DNA of 36,421 nucleotides from Actinomycetes bacterium (GTDB taxonomy: Bacteria > Actinomycetota > Acidimicrobiia > Acidimicrobiales > Acidimicrobiaceae), in assembly GCA_021819725.1 (NCBI GenBank), contig JAKAQR010000025.1:1-36421 (forward strand). Reading direction: 5' to 3'. Below are positions 24,576 to 31,807 of this stretch, piece after piece (position 1 is the stretch's first letter; each line of letters begins with the position of its first letter). The position numbers and the translations under genes are program-made. The notes under the pieces were generated by a model. It had not been told where the DNA came from. It ran no database searches and was given only the letters and a program-made list of their open reading frames with translations.

Positions 24576-26063
24576 CTAACGATCATTTCCCGCCAACGAG
24601 AGGCCAAAACTAGCCTCGTTGATTGCATAATCCATCATGTTGGTTCCATCCACTGTGTAAGGAAAGACACGCCAATTCGAGAATGAAGGCTCCTTGATTT
24701 TGACGCGCGACAGCCGGCCATTCTCGAGGTAGACGGCGTAGATCAGAGTGCCTCGTGTCCCCTCTACCCAACCGAGACCCTCCGTTTCACCCTGGTCGCT
24801 CGGCACCTCCCGTGTCGTGTGCACCGGACCATCGTCGAGGTGATCAAGAACCTGACGCAAAATCGCGAAGGAGGCAAAGAGCTCGTACTCGCGGATCAGA
24901 GCGCGGGCGCGAGCGTCACCACTGCGCGCATCAGGCACCACAAAGTGGTAACGCTCATAGCCACTGTATGGGTGGTCTCGTCGCAGATCACGATCGAGCC
25001 CGCTGGCCCGTTCGATGGGCCCAGTCGCCCCCTGCGCGAGTGCGACATGCGTCTCGAGAATCCCGGTCGTCTCGATCCGATCAAGATAGCTGCGAGTCTT
25101 GTTGAGCACTTCCAGATAACTTTGAACACGGTCCTCGAGTTCAGCCAGCGCGACCTCGAGTCCGTTGACGTCAAGATCGCGTCGGAGACCACCTGGAACT
25201 ATCAGTCCTCGCAGGAATCGGTTACCAGTTATGGATGCGTTGGTCTGTTTGGCAAGCTCCTCGAGATAGTGGCCCTCCGCGTCGGCGACCTTGAGTGTCG
25301 TGAGCTTGGCGAGCAGGCCGAAGTAGTGAAGATGGTTGTAGATCCGCTCGAGTTCGGCCAGCATCACCCGTAACGCTCGAGCGCGCTCCGGGACCTCGAG
25401 TCCAACAGCGTGCTCACAAGCCAAAGCAAAGGCCATAGCGTGGGCGACACTGTCTACCCCAGAGACCCGTTCTGCCAGGATGGCGCCTCGTGCCGGGGTC
25501 AATCCCTCAAAGCGCATCTCCATACCCCGGTGTTTGTAGAACAGCTGCGTCTCGAGATGGACGATACCCTCCCCTGCGTAGCTGAAGGCAAATCTGGCCG
25601 ATTCGACCACGTCCGCACGCACCGGGCCGAACCGCAGAAGCTGAAGATCAGGACTCTTGATCGTGAATCCCTCCGATAGGTCCGACTCCCGTTGGGCCAC
25701 CGACGGTGTCTGCATCGCTGAGGCGTCATGGAAGATGAGACGGCGGTTATCGGTAGCTCCGACGAAGTCGACGCCATAGAGATCGCGCACCTCACGCTCG
25801 TAGGAGCCTGCCAATGGTATCAGTGGCGATAGCGAAGGCACCGCTACCCGAGGGTTGACTACCAGTCGCCACAGGTGGAAGGGTTCACCACTGGCCCCGC
25901 TCGCCAAGTAACTGAGCTCGATATCATCCGCTCTTTGGCGCGCCCAGAGCGCCTGAAGTCGGTGATAGGTTCGCGGCGAGGCGTCAGGGTCGACCACGAT
26001 CCCAGCGAGCACAGTGGCGAGCTCAGCTGGATCATCGATGGTCATCTCGCGGCTTGGATACAT
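24576..26063 (-). CDS. Large-subunit homologue (HyfG/HycE-like) lacking the NiFe ligands
   Basis: 495 residues. An N-terminal NuoC-like domain (EREVRDLYGVDF near 90-100) is fused to a NuoD/HycE-like domain starting near residue 135, as in HycE and HyfG. The substrate-site motifs are altered. Where hydrogenases have ERxCGxCxxxH, this protein has ERVSGVDSVAH, so Ser201 and Asp204 replace the two cysteines while His208 remains. The C-terminus ends SLAGNDR where DPCxxCTDR is expected, so Ser489 and Gly492 replace the second pair, and no maturation tail follows. It cannot hold a normal NiFe centre. HRGMEMRFEGL and NHLHYFGLLA show the fold is otherwise intact. ATG 26063 has GGAGG six bases upstream; ATG 26066 is also possible. 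Confidence 0.92.
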   Translation of the reverse strand: MYPSREMTIDDPAELATVLAGIVVDPDASPRTYHRLQALWARQRADDIELSYLASGASGEPFHLWRLVVNPRVAVPSLSPLIPLAGSYEREVRDLYGVDFVGATDNRRLIFHDASAMQTPSVAQRESDLSEGFTIKSPDLQLLRFGPVRADVVESARFAFSYAGEGIVHLETQLFYKHRGMEMRFEGLTPARGAILAERVSGVDSVAHAMAFALACEHAVGLEVPERARALRVMLAELERIYNHLHYFGLLAKLTTLKVADAEGHYLEELAKQTNASITGNRFLRGLIVPGGLRRDLDVNGLEVALAELEDRVQSYLEVLNKTRSYLDRIETTGILETHVALAQGATGPIERASGLDRDLRRDHPYSGYERYHFVVPDARSGDARARALIREYELFASFAILRQVLDHLDDGPVHTTREVPSDQGETEGLGWVEGTRGTLIYAVYLENGRLSRVKIKEPSFSNWRVFPYTVDGTNMMDYAINEASFGLSLAGNDR

Positions 26064-27532
26064 CATCGACCTCCTACCGCGGACGCCACTTGAGTGAAGA
26101 AGACCCAAAGCGGATGCGGCCACCAGACTCCGAGAACCAGCACGGCGGTCACGGCGACAACCATCGGTGCAACCGACGTTATCGGCAGGGATTCCCTGCG
26201 TGCTTGCTCGACTTGCGAGCGTCGTGCTCGTGTGAAGTACATCCTGCGAAAATGACCCATGAAGCCAACAAAGATCACTATCAAGGCCACTCCCATGACA
26301 CCGACAGCCCACGCGTTTGGCCCCAAGAGGCCACCTCGGGCAATCGTCAACTCGCTCAGGAACAGGCCAAACGGGGGTGCACCAGTTATAGCTACTGCGG
26401 CCGCAAGCCAGGTAGCTCCCATCACCGGAAAGAAGTCAGCCACTCGGCGAATACCAGCAATCTGACGACTACCAAATGCCTCGATCGAGTTCCCCGCGCC
26501 GAAGAACACCGCCGACTTGGTCAGTGAGTGATTGAGCATCTGATACAGCGCACCGACGGTACCCAGCACACCACCGAAGCCGAAACCGAGGGCAATGATC
26601 CCCATATGTTCGATACTCGAGTAGGCCGCCAATCGCTTGATGCTGCGCTGGCGGGTGATGAAGAGTGCCGCAACCACCACGCTGGCGGCACCGAGCACCA
26701 CGAGAGCGGTATTCGCGTAGTTCCCCACAATCGTGGTTCGCATAATTCCAAGGTAGCGTACGATTCCAAGCATGGCACAGTTCAAGAGTCCTCCCGAAAG
26801 CATCGCGGACACTGGTGTTGGGCCCTCGCTATGGGCATCGGGCAGCCAGGTGTGCATCGGGGCAAGACCCACCTTGGTGCCATATCCGACCAGGACCAAC
26901 AGAAAGGCGACCAACAGGAGCGATGGGTCTGCCCGGGGGGCGATCTTGGCAAAACTCTGCCAGGTCATCGGATAGCTCTGGCCGCTGATAAATGTCCCGG
27001 CGAAGTAGAACAATACCGTGCCTATCAGGGCTAGGGACAGACCCACAGCAACCAAGACGAGGTATTTCCAGGCCGCCTCCGTGGCCCGCCGGTGTGGCTC
27101 GAGTCCGACGAGCAATGCACTGACAAGGGTGGTGAGATCGATTGCGATCCAGTACAGACCGGGATTGTTCTGAATCGGTGTCAATATCATGACCAATGCG
27201 AAGCAGGCGAAAAGAGCATAGAAGTGCCGCAACGAGCGCGTCGATCGATTCTGCCCGCGCAGATAACCTCGTGCGTAGACTGTGGCCGCCAGGTACACCA
27301 CACCAAGACACACCAGCACCCAGACCCCGAAAGGGTCGATGATCAAAAATGAATCAGCGCCAACAATTCCATGGCTTGGGACGAGCACCAAGACCCAGAG
27401 AATCAGGACCAGATCAACGACAGAGGCCGTCACGTTCGCCCACTCCGCTACCCATGCCTGGGGCGCACCAAGCGACACAACCGAGGCCAGCGCCGTCACC
27501 ACAATCATGATCGTCATCAGGGTCCAGATCAT
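26063..27532 (-). CDS. Antiporter-like membrane subunit, HyfF type, of an Ehr-like complex
   Basis: A 489-residue polytopic protein of the NuoL/M/N superfamily, about 14 helices. Kept residues include Lys220 and His227 in GYGTKVGLAPMHTWLPDAHSE and Lys339 in NHSLTKSAVFF. The usual buried Glu in the fifth-helix motif is Asp132 (YWIAIDLTTLVSALL), a conservative change. It should form one of two ion-moving channels of the complex. The gene overlaps hyfE-like at its start (ATGA) and the large-subunit gene at its stop, so the three are translated as a unit. Confidence 0.88.
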   Translation of the reverse strand: MIWTLMTIMIVVTALASVVSLGAPQAWVAEWANVTASVVDLVLILWVLVLVPSHGIVGADSFLIIDPFGVWVLVCLGVVYLAATVYARGYLRGQNRSTRSLRHFYALFACFALVMILTPIQNNPGLYWIAIDLTTLVSALLVGLEPHRRATEAAWKYLVLVAVGLSLALIGTVLFYFAGTFISGQSYPMTWQSFAKIAPRADPSLLLVAFLLVLVGYGTKVGLAPMHTWLPDAHSEGPTPVSAMLSGGLLNCAMLGIVRYLGIMRTTIVGNYANTALVVLGAASVVVAALFITRQRSIKRLAAYSSIEHMGIIALGFGFGGVLGTVGALYQMLNHSLTKSAVFFGAGNSIEAFGSRQIAGIRRVADFFPVMGATWLAAAVAITGAPPFGLFLSELTIARGGLLGPNAWAVGVMGVALIVIFVGFMGHFRRMYFTRARRSQVEQARRESLPITSVAPMVVAVTAVLVLGVWWPHPLWVFFTQVASAVGGR

Positions 27533-28209
27533 CCGGCTAGCTCCCGCATCTCACGTACGTCGGTTCCCCCGATTCTCGTGCGCAACGACGGGGCCAAAAC
27601 CGCGTAGGTTGCGATGATGACCAACAGATCAAAGAGCAGGACAATCTCGAGAAGGAACGGCATGCCGGGAACCAGAATCTGTGAACCCGCCAGGATGCCG
27701 TTTTCGATCATCAGTAGTGCCAGCAGGCTAGCGAGTGCTTCAGTGCGCAGACTCAGCATCAAGAAGGCGATGAACTCCACCGCAAACAGCACGGTCAGCG
27801 CCAACACCGCGAGGGAAGGTAGATGAACCAGCTGGTGGGAGATCTCTTCTGCGATGACGAATCCTAGGATAACCAATGCCCCACCAACTACGACTGCCGA
27901 ACTCGAACGCAGAATCGGTGCCGACTCGCGTCCGACCCCATTACGATCAAGAATTCGAACCACAAAGAACGGAATCACCAGCCCGCGGACCACGATGGTC
28001 AGCGCCGCAATACCGTAGAGCAACGGATAGTGCCCCCAGATCGCAACGACTATCGAGATCCCGCCGATCACCCACGACTGCAGGGCAAAGGCATAGACGT
28101 GGTTCCGAACCCAGTGCGATCCGAGAATGACGAAACTGAGGATCAGGATCACAAAGAGTGCGAGGCTCAGCACTGCTACCACAATCGGATGTTGCGCGAT
28201 GACCGTCAT
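27529..28209 (-). CDS. HyfE-like membrane subunit (NuoK-related) of an Ehr-like complex
   Basis: 226 residues and about seven helices. The C-terminal half carries the HyfE hallmark, EALASLLALLMIENGILAGS then PGMPFLLEIVLLFDLLVI, in which the buried Glu residues correspond to the NuoK proton path. The N-terminal half (QSWVIGGISIVVAIW, VRGLVIPFFVVRIL) also matches HyfE. The ribosome-binding site is modest (TGAGG). It starts 10 bases after the hyfC-like stop and overlaps the next gene by four bases. Confidence 0.85.
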   Translation of the reverse strand: MTVIAQHPIVVAVLSLALFVILILSFVILGSHWVRNHVYAFALQSWVIGGISIVVAIWGHYPLLYGIAALTIVVRGLVIPFFVVRILDRNGVGRESAPILRSSSAVVVGGALVILGFVIAEEISHQLVHLPSLAVLALTVLFAVEFIAFLMLSLRTEALASLLALLMIENGILAGSQILVPGMPFLLEIVLLFDLLVIIATYAVLAPSLRTRIGGTDVREMRELAG

Positions 28210-28219
28210 ACCACCAACC

Positions 28220-29161
28220 TCACAGAACCTGTCGTGCCACTACTGCCAGTACTGCCAAAATGAGTGCGAGTGCCAGAGGTTCCTGATAGCGGAAGAAGCG
28301 TAAGCGCGACTGGACCGTCTCGACTACGACCATGACCGATGCAACGATCAACCACTTACCCAACAGTGCGATCACGCTCAATACGACGCTCGGCAACGAG
28401 CCCGTTGAAGACAGCCCCCAAGGAATAGCCAGTACATTCACGAAGATCGTGTATAGGATGGCCTGCTTCATCCATGAGGACCACCGAAGCAGCCCCAGCA
28501 TTGGTCCCGAATATTCGAGGATCCTCGCTTCGCCGATCATGTAGACCTCATAGTGGATCGACGAATGAATTGGAAGGCGTTCAGTCTCCACGGTCAAGAG
28601 GATCAAGAAAGCGGCAACAAAGAACAGGTGTGCCGGGCTGAGATAGGTCGCGAAACTCCCGACAAGCAGATGATTGACGACGAACGGGAGCATCGATTCT
28701 GCGAGGAGAGTGATGCCGATAAAGATCATGATAAGACTCGGCTCCGCCAGAATCGCGAGGATCGACTCTCTGGAGCTCCCTACCCCACCGTATGGGTGAC
28801 CCGCATCAAGGCCCGCCAAACTCAAGAAGAAGGCTGCGAGGGTTAGGATGAGCCCCCCTCCGAGGATGTCGCCGATATTGGACAGCGGCAGCGGAAAGTT
28901 AGTCAGCACTGGTATCAGCATTGGAACAATCATCATGGCCACAAAAGAGACGATTGGGGCAAGCCAGAACAGAAACGACGCCGAGGTAGGCACCACCTGC
29001 TCCTTGTGAAAAAACTTCCACAGATCCCGATAGGGCTGCAGGACCGACGGACCACGATTTCCCTGCACACGCTCCTCGGCAAAGACTATGAACCCGTGGA
29101 TTAAAGGGGACAGCCCTACGATGGTCAGCACCTGGCAGATCTGTAACAACACAGCGACCAC
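28220..29161 (-). CDS. HyfC/NuoH-like membrane subunit of an Ehr-like complex
   Basis: 313 residues and about eight helices. It anchors the peripheral arm to the membrane in complex I and group 4 hydrogenases. Loop motifs are typical: ERVQGNRGPSVLQPYRDLWK after the first helix, GVGSSRESILAILAEPSLI, and ETERLPIHSS with EARILEYSGP. In Hyf-type proteins the second-last motif usually reads ETGRIPVDNP, so this version diverges at the loop facing the large subunit. GTG 29161 has GGAGGAG ten bases upstream. It is the first gene of the operon, behind a good promoter. Confidence 0.9.
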   Translation of the reverse strand: MVAVLLQICQVLTIVGLSPLIHGFIVFAEERVQGNRGPSVLQPYRDLWKFFHKEQVVPTSASFLFWLAPIVSFVAMMIVPMLIPVLTNFPLPLSNIGDILGGGLILTLAAFFLSLAGLDAGHPYGGVGSSRESILAILAEPSLIMIFIGITLLAESMLPFVVNHLLVGSFATYLSPAHLFFVAAFLILLTVETERLPIHSSIHYEVYMIGEARILEYSGPMLGLLRWSSWMKQAILYTIFVNVLAIPWGLSSTGSLPSVVLSVIALLGKWLIVASVMVVVETVQSRLRFFRYQEPLALALILAVLAVVARQVL

Positions 29162-29279
29162 GACCTACGAACTCCTCCGTCTTGGCAGGCCCTGTCGAAA
29201 AGTCGACATCGCCCACACCCACAGAGGAGTCATCAGCCGAACCGGCGGTGCAAGGTGGACTCCATCACCCTCTGTCACG

Positions 29280-29309
29280 ATCCTAGCCCCCGCCACATCG
29301 AACTGTCAA
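29280..29309 (-). promoter_or_regulatory. Sigma-70-type promoter for the Ehr-like operon
   Basis: On the minus strand, TTGACA (29309-29304) and TAGGAT (29285-29280) are separated by 18 bases, the best promoter match in the window. Transcription would begin near 29273, leaving an untranslated leader of about 110 bases before GTG 29161. Confidence 0.65.
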
Positions 29310-29406
29310 CCACGGATCCTCTCAGAACGCCGTTGCACACCAAGCAAGAGGCGGGCCCGTGTCGCGCCTTGGACCTGTGACGCCGACGTAAAGTGCGCCT
29401 TGTGGC

Positions 29407-30444
29407 TCAATTGAGGCCCAGGATCAGCGAGCACTCGGGCCAAGCTGACCATCCGCTTTGTCGCTGTTCGATCTGGGCAGCTTGATCCTGGGTTGACGGA
29501 CTCGCAGCGGATGGGAGACCACTAAAACCCAACCCCGACCAGGTGGCAAGCGAAAACTGATAGGCCCCATAGTATCCGTTGCCGGTATTGTCTTGATAGT
29601 TACCACCAGATTCACACTCCCGAAGCGCTGCAAAGGCTTGAGGTGACGGGGGGGCGGGAGTGCCTCCCCACTTAGTGCCTGCAGCTCCGGTAGTAACAGC
29701 CGCACTCACCCCAGCGGCACTTGGCGCGCCCTGGGACTGTGACTGGACTGCAGCTTGTCGAGCTGCCAAGGCTGCAGCTTGTCGAGCTGCCAGGGCTGCG
29801 GCTTGTCGAGCTGCAGCCTGCGCCAGCTGCTGTTGGACCAGCTGAGCCATCTGTCCGTGGATGGAGGCAAGCGATGCCTGCTCATTCGCTACACCGGTCT
29901 GTAAAGATGCAAGGTCCTGCGCGAATGTCTGCTGGGCCTGTGTCGCCATCGCGACGGCGCGGGCATCAGAAGCGATCAACGAGCTAATCGTCTGTTGATC
30001 GCGCGAATAGGCGGTAATGATACTGACGATATAACCGCTGGCGACACTCTCGTAGGCAGTCTGGGCGATCACATTGTTCTGGTTGGTATTCAGCGTGCCA
30101 ATGACTGAACTTGACCCAGGGGCATCGGTAAATCTTGTCACTGCATAGCGCACGAGCAGTCGTCGCTCGTCTGCAATCCGGCTACGGGCTTGGCTGAGCT
30201 CAGCACCCAAACGCGCGAGATTTGCTCGATCTGACGCCAGTTGAGCCCTCGCAGCCGACGCTTGGAGTGCGACCGTCCTGACCTGCGCTGACTGCACTGC
30301 GATCTGTTGACTGATCTGGGCCGCCTGCACCTGTAGCGTTGCTTGGGTCGCGCTCGTGAGCGCGACAGGCGGGCCCGGCAACAGCGCCAAGCCCAACAAC
30401 CCTGCCGTGAAGGCAATTCCCTTTGCTAACGTTCTCGCTGGCAT
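29407..30444 (-). CDS. Resuscitation-promoting-factor-like lytic enzyme with coiled-coil stalk
   Basis: 345 residues. The N-terminus is a signal-peptide-like segment (GIAFTAGLLGLALLPGPPVA), so the protein is secreted. A Gln/Ala-rich coiled coil follows at about 45-225, including an ARQAA-type repeat. The C-terminal 75 residues are a full Rpf domain: catalytic Glu278 in CESGGNY, TGNGYYGAYQFSLATW, and the Cys277-Cys338 pair closing with SAWPECS. Such enzymes cleave cell-wall peptidoglycan during growth and exit from dormancy. The coiled coil resembles those of NlpC/P60 and FtsX-activated hydrolases. ATG 30444 is preferred as giving a compact signal peptide; ATG 30480 is in frame, and neither has a strong ribosome-binding site. 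Confidence 0.88.
   Translation of the reverse strand: MPARTLAKGIAFTAGLLGLALLPGPPVALTSATQATLQVQAAQISQQIAVQSAQVRTVALQASAARAQLASDRANLARLGAELSQARSRIADERRLLVRYAVTRFTDAPGSSSVIGTLNTNQNNVIAQTAYESVASGYIVSIITAYSRDQQTISSLIASDARAVAMATQAQQTFAQDLASLQTGVANEQASLASIHGQMAQLVQQQLAQAAARQAAALAARQAAALAARQAAVQSQSQGAPSAAGVSAAVTTGAAGTKWGGTPAPPSPQAFAALRECESGGNYQDNTGNGYYGAYQFSLATWSGLGFSGLPSAASPSTQDQAAQIEQRQSGWSAWPECSLILGLN
29748..29819 (-). repeat. Three tandem 24-bp repeats inside the Rpf-like gene
   Basis: Units at 29748-29771, 29772-29795 and 29796-29819, written on the plus strand as CTGCAGCTTGTCGAGCTGCC plus four bases, differ by one base between units 1 and 2; unit 3 diverges at its end. Each encodes eight residues of the LAARQAAA type. 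Copy number could vary by slippage, changing the length of the stalk. Confidence 0.85.
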
Positions 30445-30838
30445 AGCCCCGTTCGAACTCCGTCCTTCGCGTTCCTTCATCCTAGCACTACATCGGAGAA
30501 TGCGGCCAGCGTGGCAACTCATGGCCAACTTGAAGGGCTGCACCCAACTCGACACACAAGATATCGCTATGACCGTGTCAACAGTTTTGAACAAGGACGG
30601 TGCTGTCGCAACGCACCTCCTCCTCTAGCGAACTATCGCTACCTGGCGTCTTCCTTACAACCCAAGACCGGTCATCGTTTTCCCCTCCCAGACTGGTATC
30701 GCGCAACCATCACCAATTGGCTCGTCGCCAACGAACACCCGTCGCTGTCAAAGGAGCAAAGTCCTCTGAGCCGGATGGGGCTGATGAGCATGCGCCACCA
30801 CCAATCGTCGACCCACACTGGCCACCGTTGCACCGGCA
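30445..30838. other. Intergenic region upstream of the Rpf-like gene
   Basis: About 390 bases. On the minus strand a very strong ribosome-binding site (AGAGGAGGAGGTG, 30626-30614) precedes only short frames: TTG 30611 gives 14 codons and GTG 30616 gives 12. A TTGACA follows, around 30582, without a good -10. A c-di-AMP (ydaO-type) riboswitch, common before actinobacterial rpf genes, was looked for and not recognised. Confidence 0.4.
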
Positions 30839-31612
30839 CTACCATGCGGTGCCAAACTCTCCATGACGCCCCTCGCCATTGACGAAGCTCCGAGCACCAT
30901 CGAACCCTTCAGCTTCAAGTGAGCGGCGGCCATGGTTGCACTCGTTTCGCATGGCTGCCTCGAATGGGAGTTGGACACCTTCGTATACGGATGCACGATC
31001 GTTGATGAGGCAGGTCTGTGGCAAACGCGCAAGGTCGCTAGCTAAGTCGATGGCCGCCGTAACAGCCTGACCAGCAGGCACTACTTTTCCAACTAGTCCC
31101 ATGAGCAATGCCTCTTCGGACCCAACGGCCCTTCCGGTTAGGATCAGGTCAAGCGCCCGACCTAGTCCAACGATACGAGGCAACCGAACCGTACCACCAT
31201 CGACCAGGGGCACCCCGAATCGGCGACAGAACACCCCAACGACCGCGTCCGTTGCCATGATGCGCAGATCACACCAGAGTGCCAACTCCAAACCTCCCGC
31301 TACCGCATACCCCTCGATAGCGGCGATCGTCGGCTTCGTCAATTGCAGGCGCGTCGGCCCCAGGGGGCCTGCTCCGTCGTCCTCCAAGCGGTTTGGCACA
31401 CCGACGGCGATCGCCTTGAGATCGGCACCAGCGCAAAATGTATCACCAGAGCCGGTCAAAACCGCGACCCGAACGGTCGGATCACGGTCAAAGACGACGA
31501 AGACCTCCTCGAGGCGGTCTGCGGTCTCTCGGTCGATCGCATTACGCACCTCGGGACGATTAATCGTAACGATACGTACGGGGCCTTCGTCCCTCACCTC
31601 TACGGTCGCCAT
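30839..31612 (-). CDS. Enoyl-CoA hydratase/isomerase family protein (crotonase)
   Basis: 257 residues. Crotonase-fold enzymes stabilise acyl-CoA enolates. The oxyanion-hole segments FCAGADLKAI (about 59-68) and YAVAGGLELALWCDLRI (about 103-119) are intact. The catalytic region reads CRRFGVPLVDGGTVRLPRIVG, with Asp in the place where classical hydratases have the second Glu and no first Glu. This is a frequent actinobacterial variant, so hydratase, isomerase or another acyl-CoA reaction is possible. AGGAGGG precedes the ATG. The gene is divergent from the MutS-like pair with about 195 bases between them. Confidence 0.9.
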   Translation of the reverse strand: MATVEVRDEGPVRIVTINRPEVRNAIDRETADRLEEVFVVFDRDPTVRVAVLTGSGDTFCAGADLKAIAVGVPNRLEDDGAGPLGPTRLQLTKPTIAAIEGYAVAGGLELALWCDLRIMATDAVVGVFCRRFGVPLVDGGTVRLPRIVGLGRALDLILTGRAVGSEEALLMGLVGKVVPAGQAVTAAIDLASDLARLPQTCLINDRASVYEGVQLPFEAAMRNECNHGRRSLEAEGFDGARSFVNGEGRHGEFGTAW

Positions 31613-31807
31613 CGTAGCCCTCCTCTTCTGGTCAATGCCGCGGCATCACCAGTGTCGGGACTGCGGAGAGTGGGCCCAGCCGTTCGAACACCCTCTGTGC
31701 CCCCCATGATGGCGACAAGGAACTAGGCTACACCTTGGTGATGGAGTTCACCTATGGTCTCAGACTGATGACTCCTACGAAGATGAACGATAGCAGGAGG
31801 GATCGTC

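Noticed and set aside
21841..29161. Genuine group 4 NiFe hydrogenase (Hyf/Hyc) or formate hydrogenlyase
   Set aside because: The large subunit lacks all four NiFe-binding cysteines and the maturation tail, and no hyp or formate dehydrogenase genes are present.
21841..29161. Respiratory complex I (nuo)
   Set aside because: Gene order, the fused NuoC-NuoD-like and NuoI-NuoB-like chains, the CxxC proximal motif and the HyfE-type subunit fit the hydrogenase-like branch; NuoA, J, E, F and G are absent.
30445..30838. c-di-AMP (ydaO) riboswitch ahead of the Rpf-like gene
   Set aside because: Such switches are common before actinobacterial rpf genes, but the conserved core segments were not seen.
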